Source of the DNA: Endozoicomonas_A sp049275935
GTDB lineage: Bacteria; Pseudomonadota; Gammaproteobacteria; Pseudomonadales; Endozoicomonadaceae
Assembly (NCBI RefSeq): GCF_049275935.1
Contig: NZ_CP184830.1
Location: 3,224,001 to 3,288,000 of the forward strand
Direction: 5' to 3'
DNA: 64,000 nucleotides
The notes below the pieces were generated by a model. It saw only the letters and a list, made by a program, of their open reading frames with translations, had not been told where the DNA came from and ran no database searches. Below, piece by piece: positions 25,561 through 34,347 of the stretch. A program made the translations under genes and the position numbers. Each line of letters begins with the position of its first letter. Positions within the stretch are counted from its first letter, which is position 1.

Positions 25561-26412
25561 GTGACGCAAGCAAGAAGTCTGCTGGAACTAGTGTCGGCCC
25601 GTCCGGCTTCAGACGGAGCCGGGGTGAAACTCAAGCGAGTGATGGGCTCTGGACAGCATAAGCTTATGGATCCTTTTTTGATGCTGGACGAAATCAGAAC
25701 TGACGGTTCTGGCGATCTGGGTGCCGGATTTCCGGCTCATCCTCATCGAGGCATCGAGACGGTGTCGTATATGAAATTGGGGGGCTTCAGACATGAAGAT
25801 CATCTGGGTAATCAGAGGTCTATTGAGTCAGGCGGTGTGCAGTGGATGAAGTCTGGCAAGGGGATTGTTCATTCAGAGATGCCCATTCTTGAAAATAATG
25901 AGCTGCATGGTTTCCAGATCTGGCTGAATATGCCCGCTGCCCGGAAAATGAGTGATCCGGAGTATCTTGATATCAGTGAGAATAATTTCCCTGTTCTGTC
26001 CTGTGAAGGCTGGTCAGCAAGGTTGCTGGTGGGTGAAGTAGAGCTGGATGGTCGGCAATTATCAGCTCCACTGAAGAGAGAGGCGACCGATGCGCTGTTG
26101 TTGGACGTATCGCTGAAACAAGACAGCACTATCAAGCTACCTCTAAGTCACAAAAAACTGATGGTCTATGTCTATGAAGGCGAGGTAAAACTGCAGACGG
26201 ACACCGATCAACTCATCAGCCAATCAGAATTGGCGGTTTTCGCAGAAGGTGACGAGCTGGTAGTGAGTGCAGAACGTCAGGCTGACTTTCTGATACTGGC
26301 CGGTAAACCCTTGAATGAGCCTGTTGTGCAATATGGACCTTTTGTCATGAACAGCCGTGAAGAGGTGATGCAGGCTGTTCGGGAGTATCAGAGTGGGGAG
26401 TTTTTGAGTTAG
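25561..26412 (+). CDS. pirin family protein
   Basis: Cupin-fold iron protein; some bacterial pirins act as quercetin 2,3-dioxygenases. 283 residues. Pirin N-terminal motif MDPFLMLDEIRTDGSGDLGA followed by GFPAHPHRGIETVSYM (metal His residues) and GGVQWMKSGKGIVHSEMP; C-terminal pirin domain after about residue 170. The start is taken as GTG 25561, immediately after the azoR stop; a TTG at 25540 inside azoR is the alternative. Co-transcribed with azoR. Confidence 0.92.
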   Translation: MTQARSLLELVSARPASDGAGVKLKRVMGSGQHKLMDPFLMLDEIRTDGSGDLGAGFPAHPHRGIETVSYMKLGGFRHEDHLGNQRSIESGGVQWMKSGKGIVHSEMPILENNELHGFQIWLNMPAARKMSDPEYLDISENNFPVLSCEGWSARLLVGEVELDGRQLSAPLKREATDALLLDVSLKQDSTIKLPLSHKKLMVYVYEGEVKLQTDTDQLISQSELAVFAEGDELVVSAERQADFLILAGKPLNEPVVQYGPFVMNSREEVMQAVREYQSGEFLS

Positions 26413-26466
26413 GAGTCTGTTTGCAGGCAGACTCCAGTGGAACATGAGCAATGAAAAAGACCGCGA

Positions 26467-26718
26467 TCAGGCGGCCGCCGTAATAATCAAATACTTTTCC
26501 ATAAGCTCATCCTGTGACTCGACATTATTCGGGTCTTTGGGGATGCAGTCGACCGGGCAAACCTGCTGGCATTGCGGCTCATCGTAGTGACCAACACATT
26601 CGGTGCAGAGGTCAGGGTCTATCTCGTAAATCTCTTCCCCGGGAGAGATCGCACTGTTCGGGCACTCAGGCTCGCAGACATCGCAGTTAATGCAGTCATC
26701 AGTAATGATCAGGGACAT
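26467..26718 (-). CDS. YfhL-type 4Fe-4S ferredoxin
   Basis: 83 residues with two 4Fe-4S motifs: CINCDVCEPECPNSAI and CTECVGHYDEPQCQQVCPVD, the latter with the longer spacing typical of YfhL ferredoxins. ATG 26718 has GGAGA upstream and gives the family start MSLIITDDCINC. Lies downstream of coaD on the same strand, a common pairing. Confidence 0.95.
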   Translation of the reverse strand: MSLIITDDCINCDVCEPECPNSAISPGEEIYEIDPDLCTECVGHYDEPQCQQVCPVDCIPKDPNNVESQDELMEKYLIITAAA

Positions 26719-26779
26719 GATGTAATCTCCAGTTCCGCACGAGTGTTTCAGCTCAAGCCGCCAGGTTCGTGGCGCTCTA

Positions 26780-27271
26780 TCAGCTTTTGACGTGTGGACC
26801 AAATTTGTCTTTCAGGGCTTCCTGAACGCAGGGGGAGACAAACTTGTCGATATCTCCACCCAGTGAGGCTATCTCCCGTACCAGCGTAGAAGAAATATAA
26901 GAATACTGCTCAGCAGGTGTCAGAAACAGGCTTTCAACACTGGGTGCCAGAATCCGGTTCATGTTGGCCATCTGAAATTCATATTCGAAGTCGGATACGG
27001 CTCTCAGACCACGCAGAATCACAGTGGCCTTCTGTTCTTCCAGAAAGTGAGCCAGCAGAGAGCTGAAACCTGTTACCGAAACATTATTAAGGTGAGCTGT
27101 CACTTCTTCTGCCAGCTCAACACGTTTGGCCAGATCAAACAGAGGCTTCTTTTTAGGGCTTTCTGCTACCGCTATGACCACGTTATCAAAAATTCTTGCC
27201 GCCCGTTCTACCAGGTCCAGATGGCCTTTGGTGATAGGGTCAAAAGTGCCAGGGTAGATTACTTTGCTCAT
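26780..27271 (-). CDS. coaD: phosphopantetheine adenylyltransferase
   Basis: Fourth enzyme of coenzyme A biosynthesis. 163 residues. Nucleotidyltransferase motif YPGTFDPITKGHLDLVERAA near the N-terminus (T/HxGH), FDNVVIAVAESPKKKPLF, VILRGLRAVSDFEYEFQMAN and TPAEQYSYISSTLVREIASLG (ISSTLVRE motif). Followed by the yfhL-type ferredoxin gene. Confidence 0.97.
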   Translation of the reverse strand: MSKVIYPGTFDPITKGHLDLVERAARIFDNVVIAVAESPKKKPLFDLAKRVELAEEVTAHLNNVSVTGFSSLLAHFLEEQKATVILRGLRAVSDFEYEFQMANMNRILAPSVESLFLTPAEQYSYISSTLVREIASLGGDIDKFVSPCVQEALKDKFGPHVKS

Positions 27272-27594
27272 TGAAAATGCATTTCCTGCTGATGTCCCGG
27301 GAAGCCTTTGAGTCAGGTTGACCCCGACCTGCCAGGATCAATATTCCGAAAACTCCATGACTTCACAGATGCCTGTAGTGAAAGACTGTGCGTCCTGATC
27401 TGCCCGTTTCTACTGAAAATGGTTAAAGCAGAGTTCTTCAATCTAAAGATAACGAAGGCCGAATGGTATCGAAATCAATCGAAGGTGACAAACAACCTGA
27501 CTAAAAACAGGGTAACTGGATCATAGATAGTTGCTTTCAGAACTTCTTTGAATAAAGATTCCGGACTATCGAATGACAGTCCGGATCCGAATGA
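27272..27594. other. intergenic region with a terminator-like hairpin
   Basis: 320 bp between coaD and the aldehyde dehydrogenase gene (both minus). A hairpin TCCGGACT ... AGTCCGGA lies at about 27562-27584 and, on the minus strand, is followed by ATCTTTATT; it may terminate the aldehyde dehydrogenase transcript. No gene was seen. Confidence 0.55.
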
Positions 27595-29076
27595 TCAGGA
27601 GCCTGACAGGAATTTGATCATCTTCTTCTTCAGCCAGGTATTATAGGGGGGGAATACAAATCGGACACTGTTGAAACGTCCTTTGCTAAAGACCGATTTT
27701 GCCTTGGATAACGCCTGAAAGCCCTCTTTTCCGTGATAATGGCCCATACCGGAAGCACCCACTCCACCAAAAGGTATATCATCGATAGCAACATGGAAAA
27801 GGGTTTCATTCAGGCAGACACCTCCTGAGTGGGTGTGAGTCAGAACTTTGTCCTGAGTCTGTTTGTTTTCACCAAAATAATAAAGCGCCAGTGGACGGGG
27901 ACGGTTATTGACGAACTGAATGGCGTCATCAATGTTGTCGACCTCAATGATGGGCAGCAGTGGACCAAAAATTTCTTCCTGCATGACGCTCATATCTTCC
28001 GTAGCATTCAGAATCAGGTGTGGAGGTAAACGACGGGAACCATCGGTTATTTCCTCATTATTTCCCACCCGGATTTCAGCTCCTTTATTTTTGGCATCCT
28101 CAATATGGCTGAGCAACCTCTGGTGTTGCCTCTCGTTGATAATGGCAGTGTAATGCTGACTGTCATTCACTGACGGATGCATACTGCTAAATGCCTTCAG
28201 GTAGGCTTCTACAAACTCTTCCCTGCGTTGCTTCTTGACCAGAATGTAATCAGGGGCAACGCAGGTTTGTCCGGCGTTCATTGATTTGCCGTAGCAGACA
28301 CGCTCGGCCACTTCCTGTATCGGGAAGTCGTCGTCGATGATTACCGGGGATTTTCCGCCGAGCTCGAGGGTTACAGGGGTGAGGTTTTTGGCAGCAGCGG
28401 TCATTACGTGCCTGCCGACCTGTGTGGAGCCGGTAAAGAGAATATGGTCGAATGGCAGAGCGGTGAATGCGGCTGCCACTTCAGCTTCACCATTGACGAC
28501 AGTGACCAGGTCAGCAGGAAAGATATCCGCAATCATCTCGGCAAACAGTCTGGAGGTGGCCGGAGTAAACTCGGACATCTTGATCATTGCCCGGTTTCCG
28601 GCAGCCAGAGCTGTTGCCAGAGGCCCTATGGCCAGAAAGAGAGGGTAGTTCCAGGGAACAACAATACCGACAACGCCCAGAGGCTGATACACCACTTTTG
28701 CCGAAGCCGGCTGCATAGTGATTGATACATGTCGTTTACTGGGCTTCATCCATTTAGCCAGATTCTTGCTGCAGTAATCGATGGTAGAGAGGGATGGCAT
28801 AAACTCGGCCAACAGAGTCTCGGTTTTGGCACGGCCCTCAAAATCTCTGTTAATGGCATCTACCAGAGCCTTTTGGTGTTTTTTCAAACCTTTTTTCAGT
28901 GTTTTAAGCCATTCCCTGCGTTGCTGGAGAGAGGGGTTTGGCTGAGTTCGAAAAGCTTGTTGCTGGGCCTCCAGAGATGATTTCATCCTTGCGATCTGAC
29001 TGGAAGATGGATCACTGGCGGTGATTTGCTCCGATGAGCCAGTCTCTGTAGGCTGGTCAATTTCACTAAGGCTCAT
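27595..29076 (-). CDS. coniferyl-aldehyde-dehydrogenase-like aldehyde dehydrogenase
   Basis: NAD(P)-dependent oxidation of an aldehyde to an acid. 493 residues. Aldehyde dehydrogenase motifs: VVPWNYPLFLAIGPLATALA, HILFTGSTQVGRHVMTAAAK, VTLELGGKSPVII (general base Glu) and GKSMNAGQTCVAPDYILV (catalytic Cys), EEIFGPLLPIIEVD. The C-terminus, with GGVGASGMGHYHGKEGFQAL and then a hydrophobic or basic tail, is typical of the coniferyl aldehyde/fatty aldehyde (ALDH3-like) group. The substrate is not determined. Divergent from a TetR regulator that probably controls it. Confidence 0.93.
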   Translation of the reverse strand: MSLSEIDQPTETGSSEQITASDPSSSQIARMKSSLEAQQQAFRTQPNPSLQQRREWLKTLKKGLKKHQKALVDAINRDFEGRAKTETLLAEFMPSLSTIDYCSKNLAKWMKPSKRHVSITMQPASAKVVYQPLGVVGIVVPWNYPLFLAIGPLATALAAGNRAMIKMSEFTPATSRLFAEMIADIFPADLVTVVNGEAEVAAAFTALPFDHILFTGSTQVGRHVMTAAAKNLTPVTLELGGKSPVIIDDDFPIQEVAERVCYGKSMNAGQTCVAPDYILVKKQRREEFVEAYLKAFSSMHPSVNDSQHYTAIINERQHQRLLSHIEDAKNKGAEIRVGNNEEITDGSRRLPPHLILNATEDMSVMQEEIFGPLLPIIEVDNIDDAIQFVNNRPRPLALYYFGENKQTQDKVLTHTHSGGVCLNETLFHVAIDDIPFGGVGASGMGHYHGKEGFQALSKAKSVFSKGRFNSVRFVFPPYNTWLKKKMIKFLSGS

Positions 29077-29213
29077 GATACAGGTCTCCTTCAGCCGATC
29101 TGGTTTACATGTTTTTTACTAAGAATCTGGCTGGTTAGTGGGTTTTTGATTGTTTAGAGTAATTACTCTAAACTGAAATTTAGCGATTTGCTGACAGGAT
29201 TTCAAGGGTATTT

Positions 29214-29873
29214 ATGGCAGTTAAAACTCGTGATCGTATTTTGGACAAAGCTCTCGAGCTTTTTAACGACCGGGGCGAAAGGGCGGTAACGACCAACCAT
29301 ATTGCCGCAGACCTGAGGATTTCTCCCGGAAATCTCTATTACCATTTCAGGAATAAAGATGAGATTATCCTCGCACTTTTTCAACGTCTGATAGACAACA
29401 TTGCCGCCAGTATGGTTATTCCGGAAGACCGTCCGCTGAACTTTCAGGATAAGCGAAGCTATTTGGAATTGGCCCTGGCCGGTATGTGGGAGTTCCGTTT
29501 TATCTACCGTGATGTTCATGGGGTTATGAGCAGGAGCAGCGAGCTCCGTTCTGCCTATCAACAGTTTGCAAGGCTCTCTCTGGAGGTACTGGAAAAAATT
29601 ATTGCAGGGCTTGTGTTGTCAGGCTTTATGGCAGTGCCAAAGCATGAAGTGGAAGCATTGGCGTTGAACCACTTCATGGTGCTCAGCAGTTGGCAGGAGC
29701 TGGTCAGTGCGGCGTTTCTTGAAGAAGACGAATTGTTGCCAAAAAAACTATACCGAAGAGCTTTTTATCAGATTTTGCTTATGGACCGGCCTTATGTCAG
29801 TGAAGTGGCCAGAGACTCCTTTGCCGAACTGGAAGCAGAGTATTTTGTGCCTATGAGGGGTCTGAATGAATGA
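29214..29873 (+). CDS. TetR/AcrR-family regulator
   Basis: 219 residues. N-terminal HTH (TRDRILDKALELFNDRGERA, VTTNHIAADLRISPGNLYYH, FRNKDEIILALF) followed by a helical ligand domain. Located 137 bp from the divergent aldehyde dehydrogenase gene, so it is probably its repressor. The first start is ATG 29214 (MAVKTRDRIL). Confidence 0.9.
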   Translation: MAVKTRDRILDKALELFNDRGERAVTTNHIAADLRISPGNLYYHFRNKDEIILALFQRLIDNIAASMVIPEDRPLNFQDKRSYLELALAGMWEFRFIYRDVHGVMSRSSELRSAYQQFARLSLEVLEKIIAGLVLSGFMAVPKHEVEALALNHFMVLSSWQELVSAAFLEEDELLPKKLYRRAFYQILLMDRPYVSEVARDSFAELEAEYFVPMRGLNE

Positions 29874-29884
29874 GTTGAGAGGCA

Positions 29885-29924
29885 GCAGAAAAAAAGAAAA
29901 AAGGAGCTGATAGACTCAGCTCCT
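29885..29924 (-). terminator. Rho-independent terminator of mdh
   Basis: On the minus strand AGGAGCTGA, loop GTCTA, TCAGCTCCT, then TTTTTTCTTTTTT. Stem at 29902-29924. Strong. Confidence 0.9.
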
Positions 29925-29936
29925 GCAGGAGGCGGA

Positions 29937-31031
29937 TCAGCAGATGCGATCCGCTTTGTAGTAAACGTCAGCCTTGTCGAGACCATTGTCGTAAGCGGTC
30001 TGGCCAGTACGCTCAGACTTTCTCAGATTTTCACGGGACTCAACGGTTTCAGCTGGCAGCAGGTGATCGACAGCCGCTTTCTCGCTCAGCAGTTCTTCTT
30101 CGGTCTTCTTCATCATGCTTTGACCGTATTCGTTGATCTCCAGGCCCTGAACGATCTGGTAGCTACCGAATTCGCAGATACATGGGAAAGAGTAATAAAT
30201 GCCTTTGGCTACGCCGTAGCTGCCGTCGGAGATAATTCCCATGCTGACAATTTCGCCATTGCTGCCCAGAGCCCAGTCACGCATGTGGTCCAGGGCGGCC
30301 TGCGCGGCAGAGGCAGCGGAAGAGAGACCACGCCATTCAATGATCTCGGCACCACGCTTCTGGATGCGAGGTGTAAAATCTTCTTTGTACCATTTCTCGT
30401 CAATCTTGCTGATGGCAGACTCTTCGCCCAGAACAGAAGCGTGATGAACGTCAGGGTACATGGTTGGAGAGTGGTTACCCCAAACGCAAACACCGTCGAT
30501 GTCAGACGGGTTAACGCCCAGTTTGTTACCCAGGATGCCTTTGGCACGGTTGTGGTCCAGGCGGGTCATAGCGCAGAACTGGGAAGGGTCCAGATTCGGG
30601 GCATTGCGGGACAGAATCAGGCAGTTGGTGTTAGCCGGGTTACCTACCACCAGGGCTTTAACGTCGCGATTCGCCACTTCGTTCAGTGCTTTACCCTGCT
30701 CGGCGAAGATAACGGCGTTAGCTTCCAGAAGATCGGCACGCTCCATGCCTTTGCTACGTGGACGTGCACCCACCAGCATGGCGTAATGAACACCACGGAA
30801 TCCATCGAATGGATTATCGTGCAGGCTGATGCCGTGTACCAGTGGGAAAGCGCAGTCTTCAAGTTCCATGGCCACGCCACGCAGCTTGTCCATAGCCTGA
30901 GGAATCTCAACCAGCTGCAGAATCACCGGCTGATCCGCGCCCAGCATTTCACCAGCAGCAATTTTAAACAGTAGGGAGTAACTGATGTTACCGGCTGCAC
31001 CTGTGACTGCGATACGGACGGGTTGTTTCAT
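29937..31031 (-). CDS. mdh: malate dehydrogenase
   Basis: TCA-cycle enzyme converting malate to oxaloacetate with NAD. N-terminal Rossmann motif VTGAAGNISYSLLFKIAAGE, KALVVGNPANTNCLI, the active-site segment MTRLDHNRAKGILGNKLG and CVWGNHSPTMYPDVH (catalytic His). 364 residues, about 35 longer than the usual 327-330 of this MDH type; the extra part is a C-terminal tail (SERTGQTAYDNGLDKADVYY). AAGGAG lies upstream of the ATG. Own terminator downstream. Confidence 0.95.
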   Translation of the reverse strand: MKQPVRIAVTGAAGNISYSLLFKIAAGEMLGADQPVILQLVEIPQAMDKLRGVAMELEDCAFPLVHGISLHDNPFDGFRGVHYAMLVGARPRSKGMERADLLEANAVIFAEQGKALNEVANRDVKALVVGNPANTNCLILSRNAPNLDPSQFCAMTRLDHNRAKGILGNKLGVNPSDIDGVCVWGNHSPTMYPDVHHASVLGEESAISKIDEKWYKEDFTPRIQKRGAEIIEWRGLSSAASAAQAALDHMRDWALGSNGEIVSMGIISDGSYGVAKGIYYSFPCICEFGSYQIVQGLEINEYGQSMMKKTEEELLSEKAAVDHLLPAETVESRENLRKSERTGQTAYDNGLDKADVYYKADRIC

Positions 31032-31275
31032 TTGACCACTCCTTAGAGTTCTCGTCTGAAAAGAGAGTGTTAGAAGAATCTCGGCGGTGTGAAGGTTACC
31101 TAGAACGATAGGTTAAGTCCACTACCATGTGACTGATGTTGTTTTCGAATGGTAGGGTTTGTATCGATTGTTCAGCTGCTTTTGGTTTATAGCGAATGGT
31201 GGCTGTGATGGTCAGGGTGAGTGGCTCAATTCAGCGACAGAGTCTCTGGCAGAAGCATTGGGATAAAATCTTGAT

Positions 31276-31299
31276 TAAAAGCGACATAAGTCGCTTTTA
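31276..31299 (-). terminator. Rho-independent terminator, probably bidirectional
   Basis: TAAAAGCGAC, 4-nt loop, GTCGCTTTTA. Directly after the stop of the DUF1289 gene, so it ends the rsmD-DUF1289 transcript. Confidence 0.85.
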
Positions 31300-31482
31300 T
31301 CAGGGGTGGTGATTTTGAGCTTCGGAGCGTTTTTGAGCATTGAAAACAATCTCTTTCTGTTCATCCTGGTTAGCCCGGCTCCATCGGGCAATTTCTGCCC
31401 GGCTTCGAAAACAGCCGGTACAAACCTGATCTTCGTTAAGTGCGCATTGGCGAATGCAGGGAGACTCTACTTTACTCATCAT
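31300..31482 (-). CDS. DUF1289 family small Cys-rich protein
   Basis: 60 residues with the DUF1289 pattern SPCIRQCALNEDQVCTGCFR and then EIARWSRANQDEQKEIV. Four Cys suggest a metal (Fe-S or zinc) site. Function unknown. Fifteen bp after the stop of rsmD, so co-transcribed. Confidence 0.88.
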   Translation of the reverse strand: MMSKVESPCIRQCALNEDQVCTGCFRSRAEIARWSRANQDEQKEIVFNAQKRSEAQNHHP

Positions 31483-31497
31483 TTTTGTAGCTTAAAC

Positions 31498-32094
31498 TCA
31501 CTCGACACTTAACAGGTAGTAACTTAGCTGACCAGCGTTTTTGGTTTTCGTAATGGTCCAGTTTGAAGGTACGGGCAGAGGAGATAGTTCTCTTTCTACC
31601 TCAATGTAAATAAGGGTGTTGCTGTGAATGTATCCATTTTTATCAAGCAGATGACATGTCTCTTTCAGTAATCCCTGTCTGAATGGAGGGTCCAGAAAGA
31701 TCAGGTCGAATGTCTTGTCTGCCACTTGCTGTAGCCATATCAGACTGTCGGTGCGAATGACTCTGGCATTTTCTGCCTGAAGGGCTTTCAGATTTTTGCT
31801 AAGGAGTGAGGCCGCCTCGGCAGCTGCCTCAAGCAGGGTGGCTTCCCTGGCGCCACGAGAGAGAGACTCAAGGGATAGAGCGCCAGTTCCACTGAAACAA
31901 TCAAGAACACTGGCACCCGGAACACAGGGCGCCAGCCAGTTAAACAGGGTTTCTCTCACACGATCTGAGGTGGGGCGCAAGCCCGGAAGATCAGCGACAG
32001 GCAGCTTGCGGCTGCGCCACTGCCCGCCAATGATTCTTAATTGTCCGCCACCTTTATTATTAAGGCCATGCCTGAAGGCTGCTCTTCGCGCCAT
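31498..32094 (-). CDS. rsmD: 16S rRNA (guanine966-N2)-methyltransferase RsmD
   Basis: 198 residues: GQLRIIGGQWRSRKLPV, LRPTSDRVRETLFNWLAP, SAM motif VLDCFSGTGALSLESLSRGA, and catalytic motif LIFLDPPFRQGLL (DPPF). Methylates G966 in 16S rRNA of the small subunit. Divergent from ftsY, as is common in gammaproteobacteria. Confidence 0.95.
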   Translation of the reverse strand: MARRAAFRHGLNNKGGGQLRIIGGQWRSRKLPVADLPGLRPTSDRVRETLFNWLAPCVPGASVLDCFSGTGALSLESLSRGAREATLLEAAAEAASLLSKNLKALQAENARVIRTDSLIWLQQVADKTFDLIFLDPPFRQGLLKETCHLLDKNGYIHSNTLIYIEVERELSPLPVPSNWTITKTKNAGQLSYYLLSVE

Positions 32095-32348
32095 TGATCA
32101 CTCCGGTTGATGGCATTGAGGCAGCGATTGTACATCAGTTGCCGAATGAGATAACCATGGTTTCTGAGGAGATACCCTTACCTTGCTGGAACTATTTTAA
32201 TTTTAAAAAGCTTCATTCGTTCATGGCTGTAAGATAGGATACACAGTTCCGGAAGGCTGTCAGGCATTTTAATTGCTCTTGATTAGCTTCCTGAGACCCA
32301 CCTGCTTTAATACGGTGACCCTTTTAATCCATTCTGATGAAGTAGTTT

Positions 32349-33644
32349 ATGTTCGGTTCTCGCAAAAGTGATGAGAAAACGGCGAAGCGACGTTTTTGGC
32401 CCTGGGGACGCAAAGAAGAGAAACAGAGCGAGCCTGCCCCGGTTATAGATGAGAGTCCGAAAACTGAGCCGACAGCAGCCCTCCACGAGACAATTGTTCG
32501 GGCAGAAGTCGAAAAGGCAATTGTAGAGTCAGCAGAAGAGATCGTTTCTATCGAACCTGTTCAGGCTGAGCCTGTGCATGAGCACCCGCTTGAAGTGGCT
32601 GAGGAAGACCCCCGGGAGCAGACATTCCCAACGGCAGAAGCCATAAAAGCTCCGCAAGCTGAAAGTACTGTTACTCCACCTGTGGTTGCAGAAAGGGACG
32701 AGCCTCAGGACGAGAAGAAGGGCTTCTTTGCTCGCATGAAGCGCGGTCTTGGCAAGACTCGCAGCGCCTTTGTTGATGGTGTTGCGGAAATCTTTGTTGG
32801 TAAAAAAGAAATCGACGAAGATCTGCTGGAAGAGCTGGAAACACAGCTTCTGATATCGGATGTAGGCGTTGAAGCCACGACGGAAATTATCGAGAAACTG
32901 ACCAAAAAAGTGAAATACCGTGAGCTGGGTGACGCCGACGCGCTGATCTCTGCGATGAAGGTTGAACTTAAGGAAATTCTCAAGCCTGCTGACCAGCCTT
33001 TGGTTATTGATGACCAGAAAACGCCCTTTGTTATTCTCGTTGTGGGCGTTAATGGCGTCGGCAAGACGACAACGATCGGTAAAGTAGCACGCAAGCTTCA
33101 GTCTGAAGGTCGTAAAGTGATGCTGGCTGCTGGTGATACTTTCCGGGCCGCTGCTGTGGAACAGCTGCAGGTCTGGGGTGAACGAAACGATATCCCCGTG
33201 ATTGCCCAACATACCGGTGCTGATAGTGCCTCTGTGCTCTATGATGCTTTTGAAGCAGCCAAAGCTCGTGGGGTAGATGTCTTGATTGCCGACACAGCCG
33301 GTCGCCTGCACAACAAAGATAACCTGATGGACGAGCTGCGCAAAGTTAAGCGGGTTTTGGGTAAGCTGGATGCTTCAGCTCCCCACGAAGTGCTGCTGGT
33401 TCTGGATGCAGGCACAGGGCAGAATGCGCTCAATCAGGCCAAAATATTCCACGAAGCGGTGAACCTGACGGGTATGGCGCTCACCAAGCTTGATGGAACT
33501 GCCAAGGGTGGAGTTGTTTTTGCCCTGTCCAAACAGATGCAGCTACCGCTCCGTTTCCTGGGGGTGGGTGAGCAGATAGACGACCTGAGGCCTTTCTCTG
33601 CCGATGAGTTTGTAGAAGCTCTGTTCGATCCGGTTGAGCCTTAA
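32349..33644 (+). CDS. ftsY: signal recognition particle receptor FtsY
   Basis: GTPase that docks SRP-ribosome complexes on the inner membrane. 431 residues. A basic N-terminus and an acidic A domain rich in Glu and Pro (about 1-125), then the N domain (FFARMKRGLGKTRSAFVDGV) and G domain with the G1 loop GVNGVGKTTTIGK (about 231-243), DTFRAAAVEQLQVW, DTAGRLHNKDNLM (about 314) and TKLDGTAKGG. First gene of the ftsY-ftsE-ftsX-rpoH cluster. Confidence 0.97.
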   Translation: MFGSRKSDEKTAKRRFWPWGRKEEKQSEPAPVIDESPKTEPTAALHETIVRAEVEKAIVESAEEIVSIEPVQAEPVHEHPLEVAEEDPREQTFPTAEAIKAPQAESTVTPPVVAERDEPQDEKKGFFARMKRGLGKTRSAFVDGVAEIFVGKKEIDEDLLEELETQLLISDVGVEATTEIIEKLTKKVKYRELGDADALISAMKVELKEILKPADQPLVIDDQKTPFVILVVGVNGVGKTTTIGKVARKLQSEGRKVMLAAGDTFRAAAVEQLQVWGERNDIPVIAQHTGADSASVLYDAFEAAKARGVDVLIADTAGRLHNKDNLMDELRKVKRVLGKLDASAPHEVLLVLDAGTGQNALNQAKIFHEAVNLTGMALTKLDGTAKGGVVFALSKQMQLPLRFLGVGEQIDDLRPFSADEFVEALFDPVEP

Positions 33645-33676
33645 ACCATGAAAAAAGAGTAGCAGGGAAGTCCTGA

Positions 33677-34345
33677 ATGATACGCTTTGACAATGTCACC
33701 AAGCGTTATCCCGGAGGGCATGTGGGGCTGGAACAGACCAGCTTTCATCTGCATCGGGGTGAAATTGCTTTTCTTACTGGCCATTCCGGAGCCGGTAAGA
33801 GTACTCTGCTGAAACTCATCATGCTGATGGAGCAACCAACCACCGGTAGCATATGGGTAGGAGGACACGAGACCAGCAAGCTGGGGCATGGCCAGATTCC
33901 TTATTTTCGCAGAAATATAGGCCTGGTTTTTCAGGATCATCAGCTGCTCTTTGATCGATCTGTGTTTGATAACGTTGCCTTACCTCTGATCATTGCCGGG
34001 TACACTTACCATGAATGTGCGGGGCGGGTCAGGGCTGCCCTGGATATGGTGGGGCTTCTGAAAAAAGAGAAAATGAATCCGGCTCAGCTTTCCGGCGGTC
34101 AGCAGCAGCGTGTGGGTTTGGCTCGTGCGGTTGTTAACCGGCCTCCTCTGATACTGGCCGACGAGCCAACCGGTAATCTCGACCCTAATCTGTCCGCTGA
34201 AATCATGCAGCTGTTTGAAAACTTTAACCAGGTAGGCGTTACGGTTCTGGTTGCCAGTCATGATCTGGCACTGGTAGCCCGTATGCGCCACCGCATTTTG
34301 ACTCTGGATCAAGGGCATCTGGTTAACGATCAGGAGGTGCATTAG
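33677..34345 (+). CDS. ftsE: cell division ATP-binding protein FtsE
   Basis: ABC ATPase that with FtsX couples divisome action to peptidoglycan amidase activation. 222 residues: Walker A GHSGAGKSTL (about 36-45), signature LSGGQQQRVG (about 137), Walker B ILADEPTGNLDP, and the switch His in VASHDLALV. The stop is three bases from the ftsX start. ATG 33677 follows ftsY by 32 bp. Confidence 0.97.
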   Translation: MIRFDNVTKRYPGGHVGLEQTSFHLHRGEIAFLTGHSGAGKSTLLKLIMLMEQPTTGSIWVGGHETSKLGHGQIPYFRRNIGLVFQDHQLLFDRSVFDNVALPLIIAGYTYHECAGRVRAALDMVGLLKKEKMNPAQLSGGQQQRVGLARAVVNRPPLILADEPTGNLDPNLSAEIMQLFENFNQVGVTVLVASHDLALVARMRHRILTLDQGHLVNDQEVH

Positions 34346-34347
34346 GC

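Noticed and set aside
30063..30974. 303-codon plus-strand open frame opposite mdh
   Set aside because: Shadow of mdh; no start signal or family resemblance.
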